DNA of 50,068 nucleotides from Pseudophaeobacter leonis (GTDB lineage Bacteria > Pseudomonadota > Alphaproteobacteria > Rhodobacterales > Rhodobacteraceae). Of this stretch, positions 1-10,359 are shown piece by piece (the first letter of the stretch is position 1; every line of letters begins with the position of its first letter). Under the pieces are notes generated by a model. That model was not told where the DNA came from and ran no database searches. It saw nothing but the letters and a program-made list of their open reading frames with translations. Location of the stretch: positions 1-50,068 of the forward strand of contig NZ_MWVJ01000011.1 of NCBI RefSeq assembly GCF_002087335.1, read 5' to 3'. The translations under genes and the position numbers were made by a program.

Positions 1-2014
1 GCACAGCCTCCTTTTCCACCAAGGGGCTGGCCACCTATATCGCGCCGGAAAACGCCATCGTTGAGGGCATGCAGCAGGTCTGCGCCAAGGCCGGGATTGC
101 GCCCTCCGAGATCAATCAGATCATTCATGGCACCACACTGGCGACCAATGCCCTGATCGAGCGGCGTGGTGCAAAAACTGCCCTGATCACCTCGGAAGGG
201 TTCCGCGATGTCATCGAGATGCGCACGGAATCGCGGTTTGAACAGTATGATCTGAACCTCAGCCTGCCAGAGCCGCTGTTGCCGCGTCAGATGCGCTATA
301 CCGTGCCGGGGCGAATGGACGCCAGCGGCGCTGAGCTGCTGCCCCTGACCCGCGCCGATATCGAACCCGTCGTCGCTAAAATCGCTGCCGCCGGATATGA
401 CAGCATCGCCGTGGGGCTGATCCACTCTTACCTCAATGACGCCCATGAAAAACTGGTGGGCGAGGTGCTGGCCGAGAGGATGCCCGATGCCATGGTCTCG
501 CTGTCGTGCGAAGTCTCGCCCCAGATGCGCGAATACGAGCGTTTCAACACGGTTGTGGCCAATGCCTATATCAAGCCGCTGATGAAATCCTATCTGGGCC
601 GCCTCAAAGGTCGCCTGCGCACCGAAGGTGTCGGCTGTACGATCTTTCTGATGCACTCGGGGGGCGGTATTATCTCGCTCGAGAACGCCGCAGAGTCCCC
701 GGTGCGTCGGGTTGAATCCGGCCCCGCCGGCGGCGCTGTTTGTGCCGCCCATATCGCGGCGCGCTACGGGTTGGACAAGGTGCTCTCTTTTGACATGGGC
801 GGCACCACGGCCAAGATCTGCCTGATCAAGAATCAAACGCCCAAAACCAGTCGCGTCTTCGAGGTGGCCCGCACCTACCGGTTCAAAAAGGGCTCTGGCA
901 TGCCGATCTCTATCCCGGTGATCGACATGGTTGAAATCGGGGCTGGCGGCGGCTCACTGGCGCATGTGGACGCGATGCGCCAGATCCGTGTCGGCCCCGA
1001 AAGCGCCGGGTCCGAGCCCGGTCCCGCCTGCTACGGCCGCGGCGGGGCCAAACCTGCCGTGACCGATGCCGACCTGGTTCTGGGTAAGCTGGACCCCGAT
1101 AATTTTGCCGGCGGCTCTATGACACTTGATGCGGCTGCCTCGGGCCGGGCGCTGACGGATGTGCTTGGCGATGTGCTGGATATGGATGCCGCCACCGCCG
1201 CCTTTGGCCTCGCCGAGGTGGTTGACGAAAACATGGCCAATGCCGCCCGTGTGCACGCGGTTGAAAACGGCGAAGACCTGTCTGACTACACCATGATCGC
1301 CTTTGGTGGGGCCGCGCCGCTGCATGCCGGCCGGTTGTGCGAAAAGCTCGGCGTCGACCGCCTGCTGGTGCCGCAGGGTGCGGGCGTTGGCTCTGCCATC
1401 GGATTTTTGCGCGCGCCTTTCAGTTTTGAAGCCAACCGGTCCGTCTATATGACGCTCAAGGGGTTTGATGCTGAAAAGATCAGGCAACTGCTGATGGATT
1501 TGCAGGCCGAGGCCACCGGATTTGTGCGCAACTGCGACGCCGCCAGCCCGATCCTGTCCGAGTTCAAAGTCTATATGCGCTATAGCGGTCAGGGCTGGGA
1601 AATCCCGATCACCCTGAGCGAAGCACAAGCGATGAATCCCGATGTGGCAACCTTTGAGGCGCGCTTTATCGAAGACTACGTCAAACTGTTTGGCCGCGCC
1701 GTGGCGGGCATGGATATCGAGATCACCGTCTGGTCGGTGAACGCCACCACGCCGCCAGAACCGGTTAAGTTGGTGGATGAGGTTGCTACACTGATCTGGC
1801 CCCCGCCCCCGTGCAGGGCAGCCGCAGGCTGTTTGATCCTGCTCTGGCTGATTTTGTCGCCGCTGATGTTGTGTTGCGCGCGGCTATGACAGATGGCGTG
1901 CGCGTCGACGGGCCCGCCGTCATCACCGAAGACGAGACCAGCATCATCGTACCCTCCAGCCGCACCGCGCTAAGCCAGCCCGACGGCTGCATTGATCTGC
2001 GCGTGAAAGGATAA
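1..2014 (+). CDS. hyuA: Hydantoinase/oxoprolinase subunit A (5' end outside window, one frameshift)
   Basis: ATP-dependent amidohydrolase subunit of the HyuA/acetone-carboxylase-beta family, acting with HyuB on a cyclic amide or related substrate in the cytoplasm. The reading frame is open from base 3, so the true start lies upstream. Visible family marks are HGTTLATNALIERRGAKTAL near the start, the SGPAGGA segment, the ATPase phosphate motif DMGGTTAKICLI and GAGGGSLA. Near base 1793 the frame shifts: restoring one g (CTGGAT in place of CTGAT) joins the main part to a tail ending in IDLRVKG at 2014. HyuB starts 4 bases downstream, so the two are coupled. The substrate cannot be told from sequence. 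I regard the shift as a sequencing error. Confidence 0.88.
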
Positions 2015-2018
2015 AGCC

Positions 2019-3729
2019 ATGACACAAGAGCACTCAAACGTTGCCTATCAGGTCATGTGGAACCGGCTGATTTCGGTCGTTGAGGAACAGGCGCAGGCGC
2101 TGGTGCGCACCGCCTTTTCCACCTCGGTACGCGAGGCGGGTGATTTGTCAGCCGGCGTCTATGACCTGCAGGGGCAGATGCTGGCACAGGCCGTCACCGG
2201 CACTCCCGGCCACGTGAACGCAATGGCCGATGCGGTGGCGCATTTCATCCGCCGCATTGGACGCGACAATATTTTTGACGGCGATATCTATATCACCAAT
2301 GATCCCTGGGAAGGCACCGGCCACCTGCATGACATCACCATGGTCACGCCCTCGTTCCATGGCGGCCAGCTGGTCGGCTTTTTTGCCTGCACCGCGCATA
2401 TTGTCGACATTGGCGGCCGCGGTTTTGGTGCCGATGCCGCCAGTATCTATGAAGAAGGTCTGTACCTGCCAATCATGAAATTCGCCGAACGCGGCACGGT
2501 CGACCAAACTCTGGTGCGGATCGTGCGTGGCAATGTGCGTGAACCGGATCAGCTGATTGGCGACATCTACGCGCTGGCGACCTGCAACGAGATTGGCCAC
2601 CGCCGCCTGATCGACATGATGCAGGAGTTTGGTCTGAGCGACCTAAACGGCATCGCCAGCTTTATTCTCGACAACTCGCGCCGGGCGACCCTGGAACGGA
2701 TTGCCGCCCTGCCCCGCCAATCGGCGCAGGGTGAGCTGACAGTTGATGGCTTTGACACACCGATCACCCTGAAAGTCAGGGTCACTGTCCATGAGGACCG
2801 GATTGTGTCTGATTTCACCGGCACCTCGGGGCTCGACAAGAAGGGCATCAACTGCCCGCCTGGTCTACGCCAAGGCTTATGCCTGCTATGCGCTAAAGGT
2901 GGCGATTGCGCCGGAAATCCCCAACAACGCCGCCTCACTGGCCCCGTTTGAAATTGAGGCCCCGGTGAATTCCATCGTCAACGCGGTGCATCCCGCCCCG
3001 GTGGCGCTGCGCCACATCGTGGGGCATTTTGTTCCCGATGCCGTCTTTAATGCCTTTGACAAGATCCTGCCCGGCGTGGTGCCCGCCGAAGGCGCCGGCT
3101 GTCTGTGTAATTTTCAGGTCTCGCTACGACCGCGCAGCGATGCCCCTGCCCCGGCATATGCCCGCCGCTCCGAGGTGCTGACCTTCAACTCTGGCGGTGC
3201 GGGCGCGCGGCCCGCGCATGACGGGCTGAACGCCACCGCCTTTCCATCTGGCGTGATGACCATGCCGGTTGAGGCCACCGAACACGCAGGCGCGGTGATC
3301 ATCTGGCGCAAAGAGCTGCGCCCGGATTCGGGCGGCACAGGCAAGCAACGCGGCGGGTTGGGGCAATACATGGAAGTGGGCGCGCGTGAGGGCCATGAAT
3401 TCGACATTCAGGCGATGTTTGACCGGGTTGACCACCCGGCCATCGGGCGGCGTGGCGGCGGCGCCGGTGCCCCCACCACCATCGTGCAGGACGATGGCAC
3501 AAAGATGAATGGCAAGGGCAAACAATTTGTCGCGCATGGGCGCAAAGTGAGGATGGCCTTCCCCGGAGGCGCTGGCTACGGTGACCCGAAAGACCGGAGC
3601 AAATCTGCCGTGAAACGCGACCTCGCGCGCGGCTATATTTCAGCAAAAACAGCCGCCACCGCCTATGGTCTGAGTGCAACAGACATTGCTGCGGTGCAAG
3701 CGGCCATCACAAAAGGGGAAGACCTATGA
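2019..3729 (+). CDS. hyuB: Hydantoinase/oxoprolinase subunit B (one frameshift)
   Basis: Partner subunit of HyuA, about 569 residues once repaired. The ATG at 2019 follows the hyuA stop closely. Family segments include YDLQGQMLAQAVTGTPGHVN, NDPWEGTGHLHDITMVTP and, after the break, APEIPNNAASLAPFEI and FPGGAGYGDP near the C terminus. The break is near 2869: the sequence reads gcctggtc where gctggtc would give GINCPLVYAKAY, the expected family sequence, so one extra c is likely. The stop overlaps the next gene by 4 bases (ATGA). Specificity is unknown; the oxidoreductase and aminotransferase downstream suggest catabolism of a nitrogen compound. Confidence 0.88.
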
Positions 3730-4940
3730 CCAAAACAAAAGCACCACAAAACACCAGCTATGACATCGTCATTGTCGGTGGCGCAATCATGGGCTCCTCC
3801 GCTGCCTGGTTCCTGTCTGATGACAAGGATTTTGACGGCACGGTGCTGGTTGTTGAAAAAGACCCCAGCTATGAGTTCAGCTCAACCATGCACACCAATT
3901 CCTGCATGCGGCAGCAGTTTTCCAGCCCGCTGAACGTGCGGATTTCGCAGTTTGCAGCGGATTTTGTCAAAAACCTGCCGCGCTATATGGGCAATGACAG
4001 CCGCGTGCCCAACCTCTCGATCCAGAGTTTTGGCTATATGTATCTGGCGGACAATGCTGATTTCGCCGATGTCCTGCGGCAAAACCAGATCATCCAGAAC
4101 GCGGCCGGGGCGGCAACACAGCTGATGACCCCCGAACAAATCAAGGCGGCCTATCCGTTCTACAATGTCGACGATATCGTGCTGGGCTCGATCAACACGG
4201 TCGACGAGGGGTTTTGGGACGCCACAGCCGTGTTTGACTGGTGGCGCAGATCTGCCCGCGAACGCGGGGTGGAATATGTGCAAAACGAAGTTGTCGCGAT
4301 GACCAAAAATGCGGCAGGCACCCAGGTTGAAAGCGTGACACTGAAATCAGGCGACGTGATTGCCTGTGGCAAGGTGCTGAACGCCTCGGGGCCGCGCGCT
4401 GTTGAGACTGCCAAAATGATTGGTGTCACCATTCCTGTTGAGCCCCGCAAACGCTATTCATGGGTGTTTTCTGCCGAAAAACCGCTCGACCGGGATCTGC
4501 CGCTGACGATTGATCCCTCTGGTGTTCACGTGCGTGAAAACGGCGGCGGCACCTATCAGGCTGGCGGCCACACCGACATTGATCCCGCCGTGGCTTACGA
4601 CGATTTCCACATGGATCACAGCCTCTGGGAGAACCACATCTGGCCCATCCTTGCGACCCGCATTCCACAGTTTGAGGCGATCAAGGTGCAGTCGGAATGG
4701 ACAGGCCACTATTCCTATAACACCCTGGATCAAAACGCTATTACGGGGCCGCATAGCGAGGTCGAGAACTTCTTTTTCCTTAACGGGTTTTCCGGCCACG
4801 GGCTGCAGCAATCCCCTGCCATGGGGCGCGGCACCGCCGAGCTGATGGTGCATGGTGCCTATAAAACGCTGGACCTGTCCCCGTTCCACTTTGACCGTCT
4901 CGCCCAGAACCGGCCCATCATTGAAAAGGCGATTATCTAG
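3726..4940 (+). CDS. FAD-dependent oxidoreductase, DAO/FOXRED1-like
   Basis: A 404-residue flavoprotein of the D-amino-acid-oxidase/sarcosine-oxidase fold. The N-terminal dinucleotide motif is IVIVGGAIMGSSAAWFL (about residues 14-30), followed by VVEKDPS, where an acidic residue would hold the FAD ribose. The C-terminal FAD segment is NGFSGHGLQQSPAMGRG. The gene is intact and overlaps the hyuB stop by 4 bases, so it is translationally coupled. It probably oxidises an amine or amino acid released by the upstream hydantoinase-type enzyme; this role is inferred from context. Alternatives are a sarcosine or opine oxidase. Confidence 0.85.
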   Translation: MTKTKAPQNTSYDIVIVGGAIMGSSAAWFLSDDKDFDGTVLVVEKDPSYEFSSTMHTNSCMRQQFSSPLNVRISQFAADFVKNLPRYMGNDSRVPNLSIQSFGYMYLADNADFADVLRQNQIIQNAAGAATQLMTPEQIKAAYPFYNVDDIVLGSINTVDEGFWDATAVFDWWRRSARERGVEYVQNEVVAMTKNAAGTQVESVTLKSGDVIACGKVLNASGPRAVETAKMIGVTIPVEPRKRYSWVFSAEKPLDRDLPLTIDPSGVHVRENGGGTYQAGGHTDIDPAVAYDDFHMDHSLWENHIWPILATRIPQFEAIKVQSEWTGHYSYNTLDQNAITGPHSEVENFFFLNGFSGHGLQQSPAMGRGTAELMVHGAYKTLDLSPFHFDRLAQNRPIIEKAII

Positions 4941-4995
4941 TGGAGCGACCACGGGTATCAGATGCGGCCCTGACCGCCAAAAAAGGAGCGCTGTT

Positions 4996-6204
4996 ATGAA
5001 GGTTGCCGCCTCGCGCCTCGCCCCCGTCAAAGCCTCGGCATCGGCATCGGCATCACAGGCTGCCAAGGCCGCCATCGCTGCTGGCGAAGATATTATTGAC
5101 CTTGGGATGGGGGAGCCTGATTTTGACACGCCGCTTCATATCATAGAGGCCGCGCATCAGGCGGCTCTGAATGGCGAGACCCGCTATCCTCCCACCGAGG
5201 GCACCGCCGCGATGCGACAGGCGGTGGTCTCCAAGCTCAGCCGCGAGAACAACCTGAGCTATGCGGCAAACGAGGTCATCGTCTCAAACGGCGCCAAACA
5301 GGTTCTGTTCAATGCCATGATGGCGACGCTGGAACAGGGCGATGAGGTGCTGCTCTGTGCGCCGTATTTTGGTCAGTACAAAGACATCGTGCTGATCCTT
5401 GGTGGCACCCCGGTGACAGTACAATGCCCCGCAAGCGGGGGCTTTCGCCTGACACCAGAGGCTTTGGAGGCCGCGATCACGCCAAAGACGCGCTGGCTCA
5501 TGCTGAACCTGCCCTCCAATCCCGCAGGCGCGGTCTATAGCGATGCCGACCTGCGCGCCCTTGGCGCCGTTCAGGAAAAACATCCTGACCTGCTGATCCT
5601 GTCGGACGAAATCTACGAACACATTCTGTTTGACGGGCGCAAGTTCCTGTCCTTTGCAGCCGCCTGCCCCAGCCTGAAAGACCGCACGCTGACGGTGAAT
5701 GGTGTCTCAAAGGCCTATGCCATGACTGGCTGGCGCGTCGGCTACGGTGCCGGACCGCTCCCCCTAATTGCCGCGATGGCCAAGGTGCAAAGCCAGATCA
5801 GCTCTGGCGTCTGTGCTGTGGCCCAGGCCGCCGCAGCCGCCGCCCTGAATGGGCCGCAGGATGAGGTGCGCCGGTTCTGCGCCGCCTTTGAGGACCGCCG
5901 GGATCTGGTGGTTGCGCGTATCGCTGACATCAAGGGGCTGACGCTTGATCCGCCCGGTGGGGCTTTTTACGGCTTTATCGGCTGTGCCGCCCTGATCGGG
6001 GCCACAACACAGAACGGCGAGATCCTGCGCGACGACGCTGAAATCACAGCCTATATCCTGAAAGAGGCCGGCATCGCCGCTGTCCCCGGCAGCGCCTATG
6101 AGCTGTCGCCCTTCTTTCGCATCTCAACCGCGGCGTCAAAAGACGTGCTGTCCACAGCCATGGACAGGCTTGCCCTCGCGGTTGGCAAATTAACCTTGGC
6201 ATAG
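4996..6204 (+). CDS. Class I/II pyridoxal-phosphate aminotransferase
   Basis: A 402-residue fold-type I aminotransferase of the aspartate aminotransferase class. It shows DLGMGEPDFDTP near the N terminus, NLPSNPAGAVY, the LSDEIYEHILFDG Asp that pairs with the PLP ring nitrogen, the Schiff-base lysine in NGVSKAYAMTGWRVGYG, and a C-terminal FRISTA arginine for the substrate carboxylate. The start at 4996 is chosen because AAAAAGGAG lies just upstream; an in-frame ATG at 4852 lies within the previous gene. The N terminus carries an Ala-Ser repeat coded by three tcggca units. It is the fourth gene of the hyuAB operon; the amino donor is unknown. Confidence 0.88.
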   Translation: MKVAASRLAPVKASASASASQAAKAAIAAGEDIIDLGMGEPDFDTPLHIIEAAHQAALNGETRYPPTEGTAAMRQAVVSKLSRENNLSYAANEVIVSNGAKQVLFNAMMATLEQGDEVLLCAPYFGQYKDIVLILGGTPVTVQCPASGGFRLTPEALEAAITPKTRWLMLNLPSNPAGAVYSDADLRALGAVQEKHPDLLILSDEIYEHILFDGRKFLSFAAACPSLKDRTLTVNGVSKAYAMTGWRVGYGAGPLPLIAAMAKVQSQISSGVCAVAQAAAAAALNGPQDEVRRFCAAFEDRRDLVVARIADIKGLTLDPPGGAFYGFIGCAALIGATTQNGEILRDDAEITAYILKEAGIAAVPGSAYELSPFFRISTAASKDVLSTAMDRLALAVGKLTLA

Positions 6205-6230
6205 AGGCCCCGTACGATGAAAGAACCAGT

Positions 6231-7070
6231 ATGATGAAAAAACTAGTCCTGACAGGCGCCGCTGGCCGTCTGGGATCCTACCTGCGCGAGCCCCTGAGCA
6301 AGATGTGCGATGAGCTCATCTCCACCGATATCACTGACGGCATTGGCAAGCTCTATGAGGGGGAAACCTACGCACAGGGCGATTTGGCCAGTCTGGACGA
6401 CATGATGCGGGTTCTTGAGGGCGCCGACATGGTTGTTCACATGGGTGCATATGCCGACGAAGGCCCCTTTGAGAAACTGCTGGGGCCCAATTTTGTCGGG
6501 GCCTACAATATTTGGGAAGCCGCCTACCAGAACGGCTTGAAACGCGTCGTCTACGGCAGCTCCATTCACGCGGTAGGCATGCACCCCAAGACAGATTTTA
6601 TTGATACCGAGGCCCGTCACCGCCCCGATACCTTTTACGGTCTGGCAAAGTGTTTTGCCGAGGATCTGGGGTCGATGTATTGGGACAAGCGCGGGCTGGA
6701 GAGCGTCCATATGCGCATTCTGTCCTGTGCGCAGGTGACCAATGCGCGCGCCTTGGGGTCGTGGTTGTCCTATGACGATCTTATCCAGCTGGTGCAGCGC
6801 AGCATCGACACGCCAGTGACCGGATTCTCTGTTGTCTATGGCGTGTCGAACAATGATCGCGCCCCGGTGGACAACAGCAAAGCCAGCTTTCTGGGCTATC
6901 GCCCAAAGGACAATGCCGAGCAGTTTGCCGAAAAAATTCTGTCTGAGACCGCGCCGCTCGACAGCCAGGACCAAGAGCACATGTGCCATGGCGGCCCCTT
7001 TGCAAAGGTCGAGCTGGGCAACAGTGGCAAAGCGACAATGGACATTATTGACGACACAAAAAAAGCATAA
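6231..7070 (+). CDS. NAD-dependent epimerase/dehydratase, uronate-dehydrogenase-like
   Basis: A 279-residue extended short-chain dehydrogenase. The Rossmann motif is TGAAGRLGSYL, and the catalytic Tyr and Lys are in FYGLAKCFAED. Segments such as LGSMYWDKRGLESVHMRI, the STW-like GSWLSYDD and LGYRPKDNAEQFAEKI resemble bacterial uronate dehydrogenases (Udh), which oxidise uronic acids to aldaro-lactones. A second ATG one codon in (6234) could also serve. It ends the first operon; the following 119 bases before the convergent DUF3237 gene hold no clear terminator. Its link to the hydantoinase genes is unexplained, so true substrate specificity may differ. Confidence 0.8.
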   Translation: MMKKLVLTGAAGRLGSYLREPLSKMCDELISTDITDGIGKLYEGETYAQGDLASLDDMMRVLEGADMVVHMGAYADEGPFEKLLGPNFVGAYNIWEAAYQNGLKRVVYGSSIHAVGMHPKTDFIDTEARHRPDTFYGLAKCFAEDLGSMYWDKRGLESVHMRILSCAQVTNARALGSWLSYDDLIQLVQRSIDTPVTGFSVVYGVSNNDRAPVDNSKASFLGYRPKDNAEQFAEKILSETAPLDSQDQEHMCHGGPFAKVELGNSGKATMDIIDDTKKA

Positions 7071-7189
7071 CCCACCAGCGTTGCTGCCGGGCAGGTCTCT
7101 CTTGCTCCGCAGCAGCGCCCATTTGGGTTTACCTGCATTGTGCCGCTAAACGCGCTCAGGGCGCGCAGCCAGGTGCCGCGATACCCTCT

Positions 7190-7654
7190 TTAGTCTACTT
7201 TGTAATAGGCAATTTCCACGGCGGAGGCTTTGCGGATCCCGGCGCAGATAAACAGGGTATGGTTGACCCAGGCATAGTCCGGATCCCCACTTTCCAGCCG
7301 GGCTGCGGTGCGCATGTAGTAGCTGGCGGGGTCGACCTCCTCCCCCGCAGCCAGACGTGCCATGACATCTGCTGGGCCGTGCCGGGTGCCGATATTGACC
7401 ACTTCGATCAGCGCGCCCGCATGGGTTCTGAGCGCATAGCGGGTATCGAGATGGGCGGCGCCATCGGCAAAGATCGTCTGCCAATCCGCCCCGAGGTTCA
7501 GCACCTCGCCGGTGATATCCGGCCCCAGCGCCGCACCACCCACAATCGGGATGATGCGCCGATGCCCTGCCCGCCCCGCGCCAAGATCCAGCGGTGCGGC
7601 AAGCTCGACCCGCAGGGTGAAGGAATGGGTCAGGCTGGGGACCGGAATCTGCAT
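7190..7654 (-). CDS. DUF3237 family protein
   Basis: A 154-residue protein that I place in the DUF3237 family from its length and pattern: a polar beta-rich sequence with an R-R-I-I-P-I-V-G-G motif early, TRYALRTHAGALIEVVNIG in the middle and an S-YYMRTA-LESGD-DYAWVNHTLF block near the end. No signal peptide or membrane segment is seen. Its ATG abuts the stop codon of the amidohydrolase gene, so it is translationally coupled and is the last gene of the hydroxycinnamate-type operon. The family has no agreed function that I know of; position suggests a role in handling an acyl or aromatic intermediate. Confidence 0.8.
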   Translation of the reverse strand: MQIPVPSLTHSFTLRVELAAPLDLGAGRAGHRRIIPIVGGAALGPDITGEVLNLGADWQTIFADGAAHLDTRYALRTHAGALIEVVNIGTRHGPADVMARLAAGEEVDPASYYMRTAARLESGDPDYAWVNHTLFICAGIRKASAVEIAYYKVD

Positions 7655-8527
7655 CTACATCAACCCCAACAGCCGCGCGGCGTTGTTCTTGATGATATCT
7701 TCGCGCAGCTCATCCTTGATATCGATCTTCTCAAAAGCCGCCAGCCAACGCTCGGGGCTGATCATCGGCCAGTCCGAGCCAAACAGCACCTTTTTCTTCA
7801 GGATCGAGTTGCAATAGCGCACCAGAATTGGCGGGAAGTATTTTGACGACCAGCCAGAGAGGGCTATATAGACGTTTGGTTTGTGCTGCGCCACCGACAG
7901 CGCCTCTTCCTGCCAGGGGAACGAGGGATGCGCCAGAATAATTTTCATACCCGGGAAATCAACCGCCACATCGTCCATATACATCGGGTTCGAATATTTC
8001 AGCCGCATGCCATTGCCGCCGGGCATGCCCGAGCCAACACCGGTTTGCCCGGTGTGAAACAGCGCGATGCAGCCGTGCTCAGCCAGCACCTCATAAAACG
8101 GATAAGCCATGCGGTCGTTGGGATAAAACCCCTGCATGGTGGGGTGAAATTTAAAGCCCTTGATGCCGTGATCTTCGATCAGACGCCGCGCCTCACGCAC
8201 CGCCATCTTGCCCTTCCAAGGGTCGATCGAGGCAAAAGGGATCAGCACATCGTCGTTCTGTTTGACCAGCTCGATGACCTCGTCGTTGGAATAGCGGCGA
8301 TAGCCGGTTTCGCGTTCGGCATCGACCGGGAAAATCACCGCCGCGATGTTCTGCTTGCGGTAATGCGCTGCGGTGTCCGGGATGGTCGGCGGGGGCTCCC
8401 AGGGAGCGCCAAAATACTTGGCCATGGTGCTTTGCAGCTCATCGTAGCCGTCATCGGTGTGGCAGCCACAGGACTCTTCCGCATGGGTGTGAAAGTCGAT
8501 TGCCCGGATCTTGGAAAGATCTACCAT
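7655..8527 (-). CDS. Amidohydrolase family protein, CouO-like
   Basis: A 290-residue amidohydrolase-2 enzyme. Metal ligands visible are DFHTH (residues 11-15), KFHPT (about 126-130), FHTGQTG, ILAHPSFPW and the Asp252 in LFGSDWP. The start at 8527 is preferred because AAAGGAAAC precedes it; 15 in-frame codons upstream lack support. It directly follows the CoA ligase gene. In Rhodococcus jostii RHA1 the amidohydrolase CouO, with a required Asp257 metal ligand, hydrolyses the beta-keto intermediate of hydroxycinnamate breakdown and replaces thiolase plus thioesterase. The same gene company here (ligase, crotonase, HSD10-like dehydrogenase, MarR) suggests the same job. Orthology to CouO is inferred from context and not measured. 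Confidence 0.82.
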   Translation of the reverse strand: MVDLSKIRAIDFHTHAEESCGCHTDDGYDELQSTMAKYFGAPWEPPPTIPDTAAHYRKQNIAAVIFPVDAERETGYRRYSNDEVIELVKQNDDVLIPFASIDPWKGKMAVREARRLIEDHGIKGFKFHPTMQGFYPNDRMAYPFYEVLAEHGCIALFHTGQTGVGSGMPGGNGMRLKYSNPMYMDDVAVDFPGMKIILAHPSFPWQEEALSVAQHKPNVYIALSGWSSKYFPPILVRYCNSILKKKVLFGSDWPMISPERWLAAFEKIDIKDELREDIIKNNAARLLGLM

Positions 8528-8537
8528 TTTGTTTCCT

Positions 8538-10356
8538 TTACAGTTTTGCGATGCCGCTGTCGGCGTCATCATAGAGCCGCGCCAGCAGTGCGGCCCGGCC
8601 TGTCAGCACCTTGCGGAAATTGAGGTTGCCCTTGGCGGTCACCTCACCTTCGGTCAATGAGGCGGGCTCTGCCAGCACAATAGCGCGCGTCACCCGGGTT
8701 GAAGACCCCGAGACACGCCCTGCCCGCGCGTTCAGCCGGTGATGGATCTCCGCCAGCAATTTGGGGCAGCTCAGCGCGCCGTCGTCTTCCTCCAGCGAAA
8801 AGCCAGCCGCGCTTAGCGCATCGCGATCCGGAAAGATCATCACGCCAATCTCATCGCGGTCCTGGCCTGTGATGACCAGATCCGCCGCCAGTGGCGCCAG
8901 CGCCGCCAGCAGCTCAATCCGCAGCCCCGCCGCGCGCACCCATGTGCCGGTCAAAAGCTTGAAGTCTTCCGAGATGCGGCCATCAAAGCGCAGGCCCTGG
9001 TTCACATCCTCAGGGTCAACAAACACCATGGCGTCGCCAGTGATGAAATAGCCCTCATCGTCAAAGGCCTCTTTGGTCTTTTGCGCGTCTTCAAAATAAC
9101 CCGGCATGATATTGGGGCCTTTGACCCGCACCTCGCAGCGCATGTCATTATCCGGGATCAGCTTGGCGGTGACACCATTCATCGGCACACCGACAACGCC
9201 AGAGCGACCAATTGGCTCTTGCTGCATCATGGTCGCGGGCGCGGTTTCCGTCAGCCCCCAGGAGGAGGTCATCAGCGGCACCTCGCCCTTGATCTCAACC
9301 GCCATCCTCTCAAAGCTTTGCCAGACATCCTGCGGCAACGAGGCCCCGGCGTAAAACACCAGATCCAGGTTTTCAAAGAAGCGCTGGCGCAGGGCTGCGT
9401 CCTTTTCCAGAGCGTCGCGCAGCATGGCAAAGCCAACCGGCACGTTGAACACCAGACTGCCAGTGACCATCGACAGGTTTTCCAGCGTGCGATCAAACAG
9501 GCCTTTAACCGGCTTGCCATCGTCGATGTAAAAACTGCCGCCGTTTGCCAGCATCATGTTAAAGTTATGCGAGCCGCCAAAGACATGGTTCCAGGGCAGC
9601 CAGTCCACCACCCGTGGTGCATGGTCACGCAAAAAGGGCAAGCCATCCGCGAGCTGGGTCTGGTTGACGCACATCATCCGCTGCGTCGTCAGCACACCCT
9701 TTGGCGCCGAGGTAGAGCCGCTGGTCATCAGGATCTTGGCCACCGTCTCCGGCCCGACCTGTGCATTGGCCGCGTCCAGATCGACGCTCCCGTCACCTGT
9801 TAACAGCGCCTCAAAGGCGGTCACATGGTCCGACCGACCCGGACGACTGGCAACGATCTCGATGCCGTCCAGCGCATCCAGCGCCAGCGCTTCGCTGTAT
9901 TGGTCGGCATCCACAACATAGGCCATTTTCGGCCGCACCAGCTCAATAGCATGGCGCAGCCGCCCATGCGCCCCGTGGATCAGCGAATACTGTTCCGCCA
10001 CGGGGGCCGTGGGCACGCCGATATACTGCGCCGCCAGCGACAACAGCCCGTGATCCACACCGTTGCCGGACATGATCAGGATCGGTGTCTGCGGCCCCAT
10101 GCCGCGCGCCAGCAGCGACTGCGCAATGGCGCGCACTTTCTGCAGGGTTTGCGCGTAGCTTTCCTCGCGCCAGCCCGCGCCGCTACGCTCGGCAATGAAC
10201 ACCCGGTCCGGGGCCTCTTTGGCCCAGCGATGCAGCCAGTCCGAGGTCTTGTCCACAACCCGGCCCCAGCGCATGGTTCGAGCGCAGCAGGATAGTCCCG
10301 TCTGCACGGTCCTCGCGAGAAACAGAATGCTTGAGAAACTGTGATGTGCGTTGCAT
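8538..10356 (-). CDS. fcs: Feruloyl-CoA-synthase-like acyl-CoA ligase (one frameshift)
   Basis: An AMP-forming ligase that would activate a hydroxycinnamic acid to its CoA thioester. The phosphate loop is ILMTSGSTSAPKGV; WLPWNHVFGGSHN, SSWGLTETAPA and YFITGDAM are further adenylation-core motifs, and TAKGNLNFRK near the end carries the C-terminal lysine. The full N terminus starts at 10356 after GAGGGAAAG and reads RADGTILLRSNHALGP then DKTSDWLHRWAKEAPDRVF, a pattern typical of feruloyl-CoA synthases. An extra base in the ccc run at 10259-10261 breaks the frame; removing it gives 605 residues. It starts 4 bases after the marR stop, inside the operon. Confidence 0.86.
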
Positions 10357-10359
10357 GGG

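Noticed and set aside
954..1628. Long open frame antisense to hyuA
   Set aside because: It lies wholly inside hyuA, which has clear family motifs; GC-rich genes produce such mirror frames.
7071..7189. Terminator between the convergent Udh-like and DUF3237 genes
   Set aside because: Only very short stems such as CCC-ATTT-GGG are present, with no T run.
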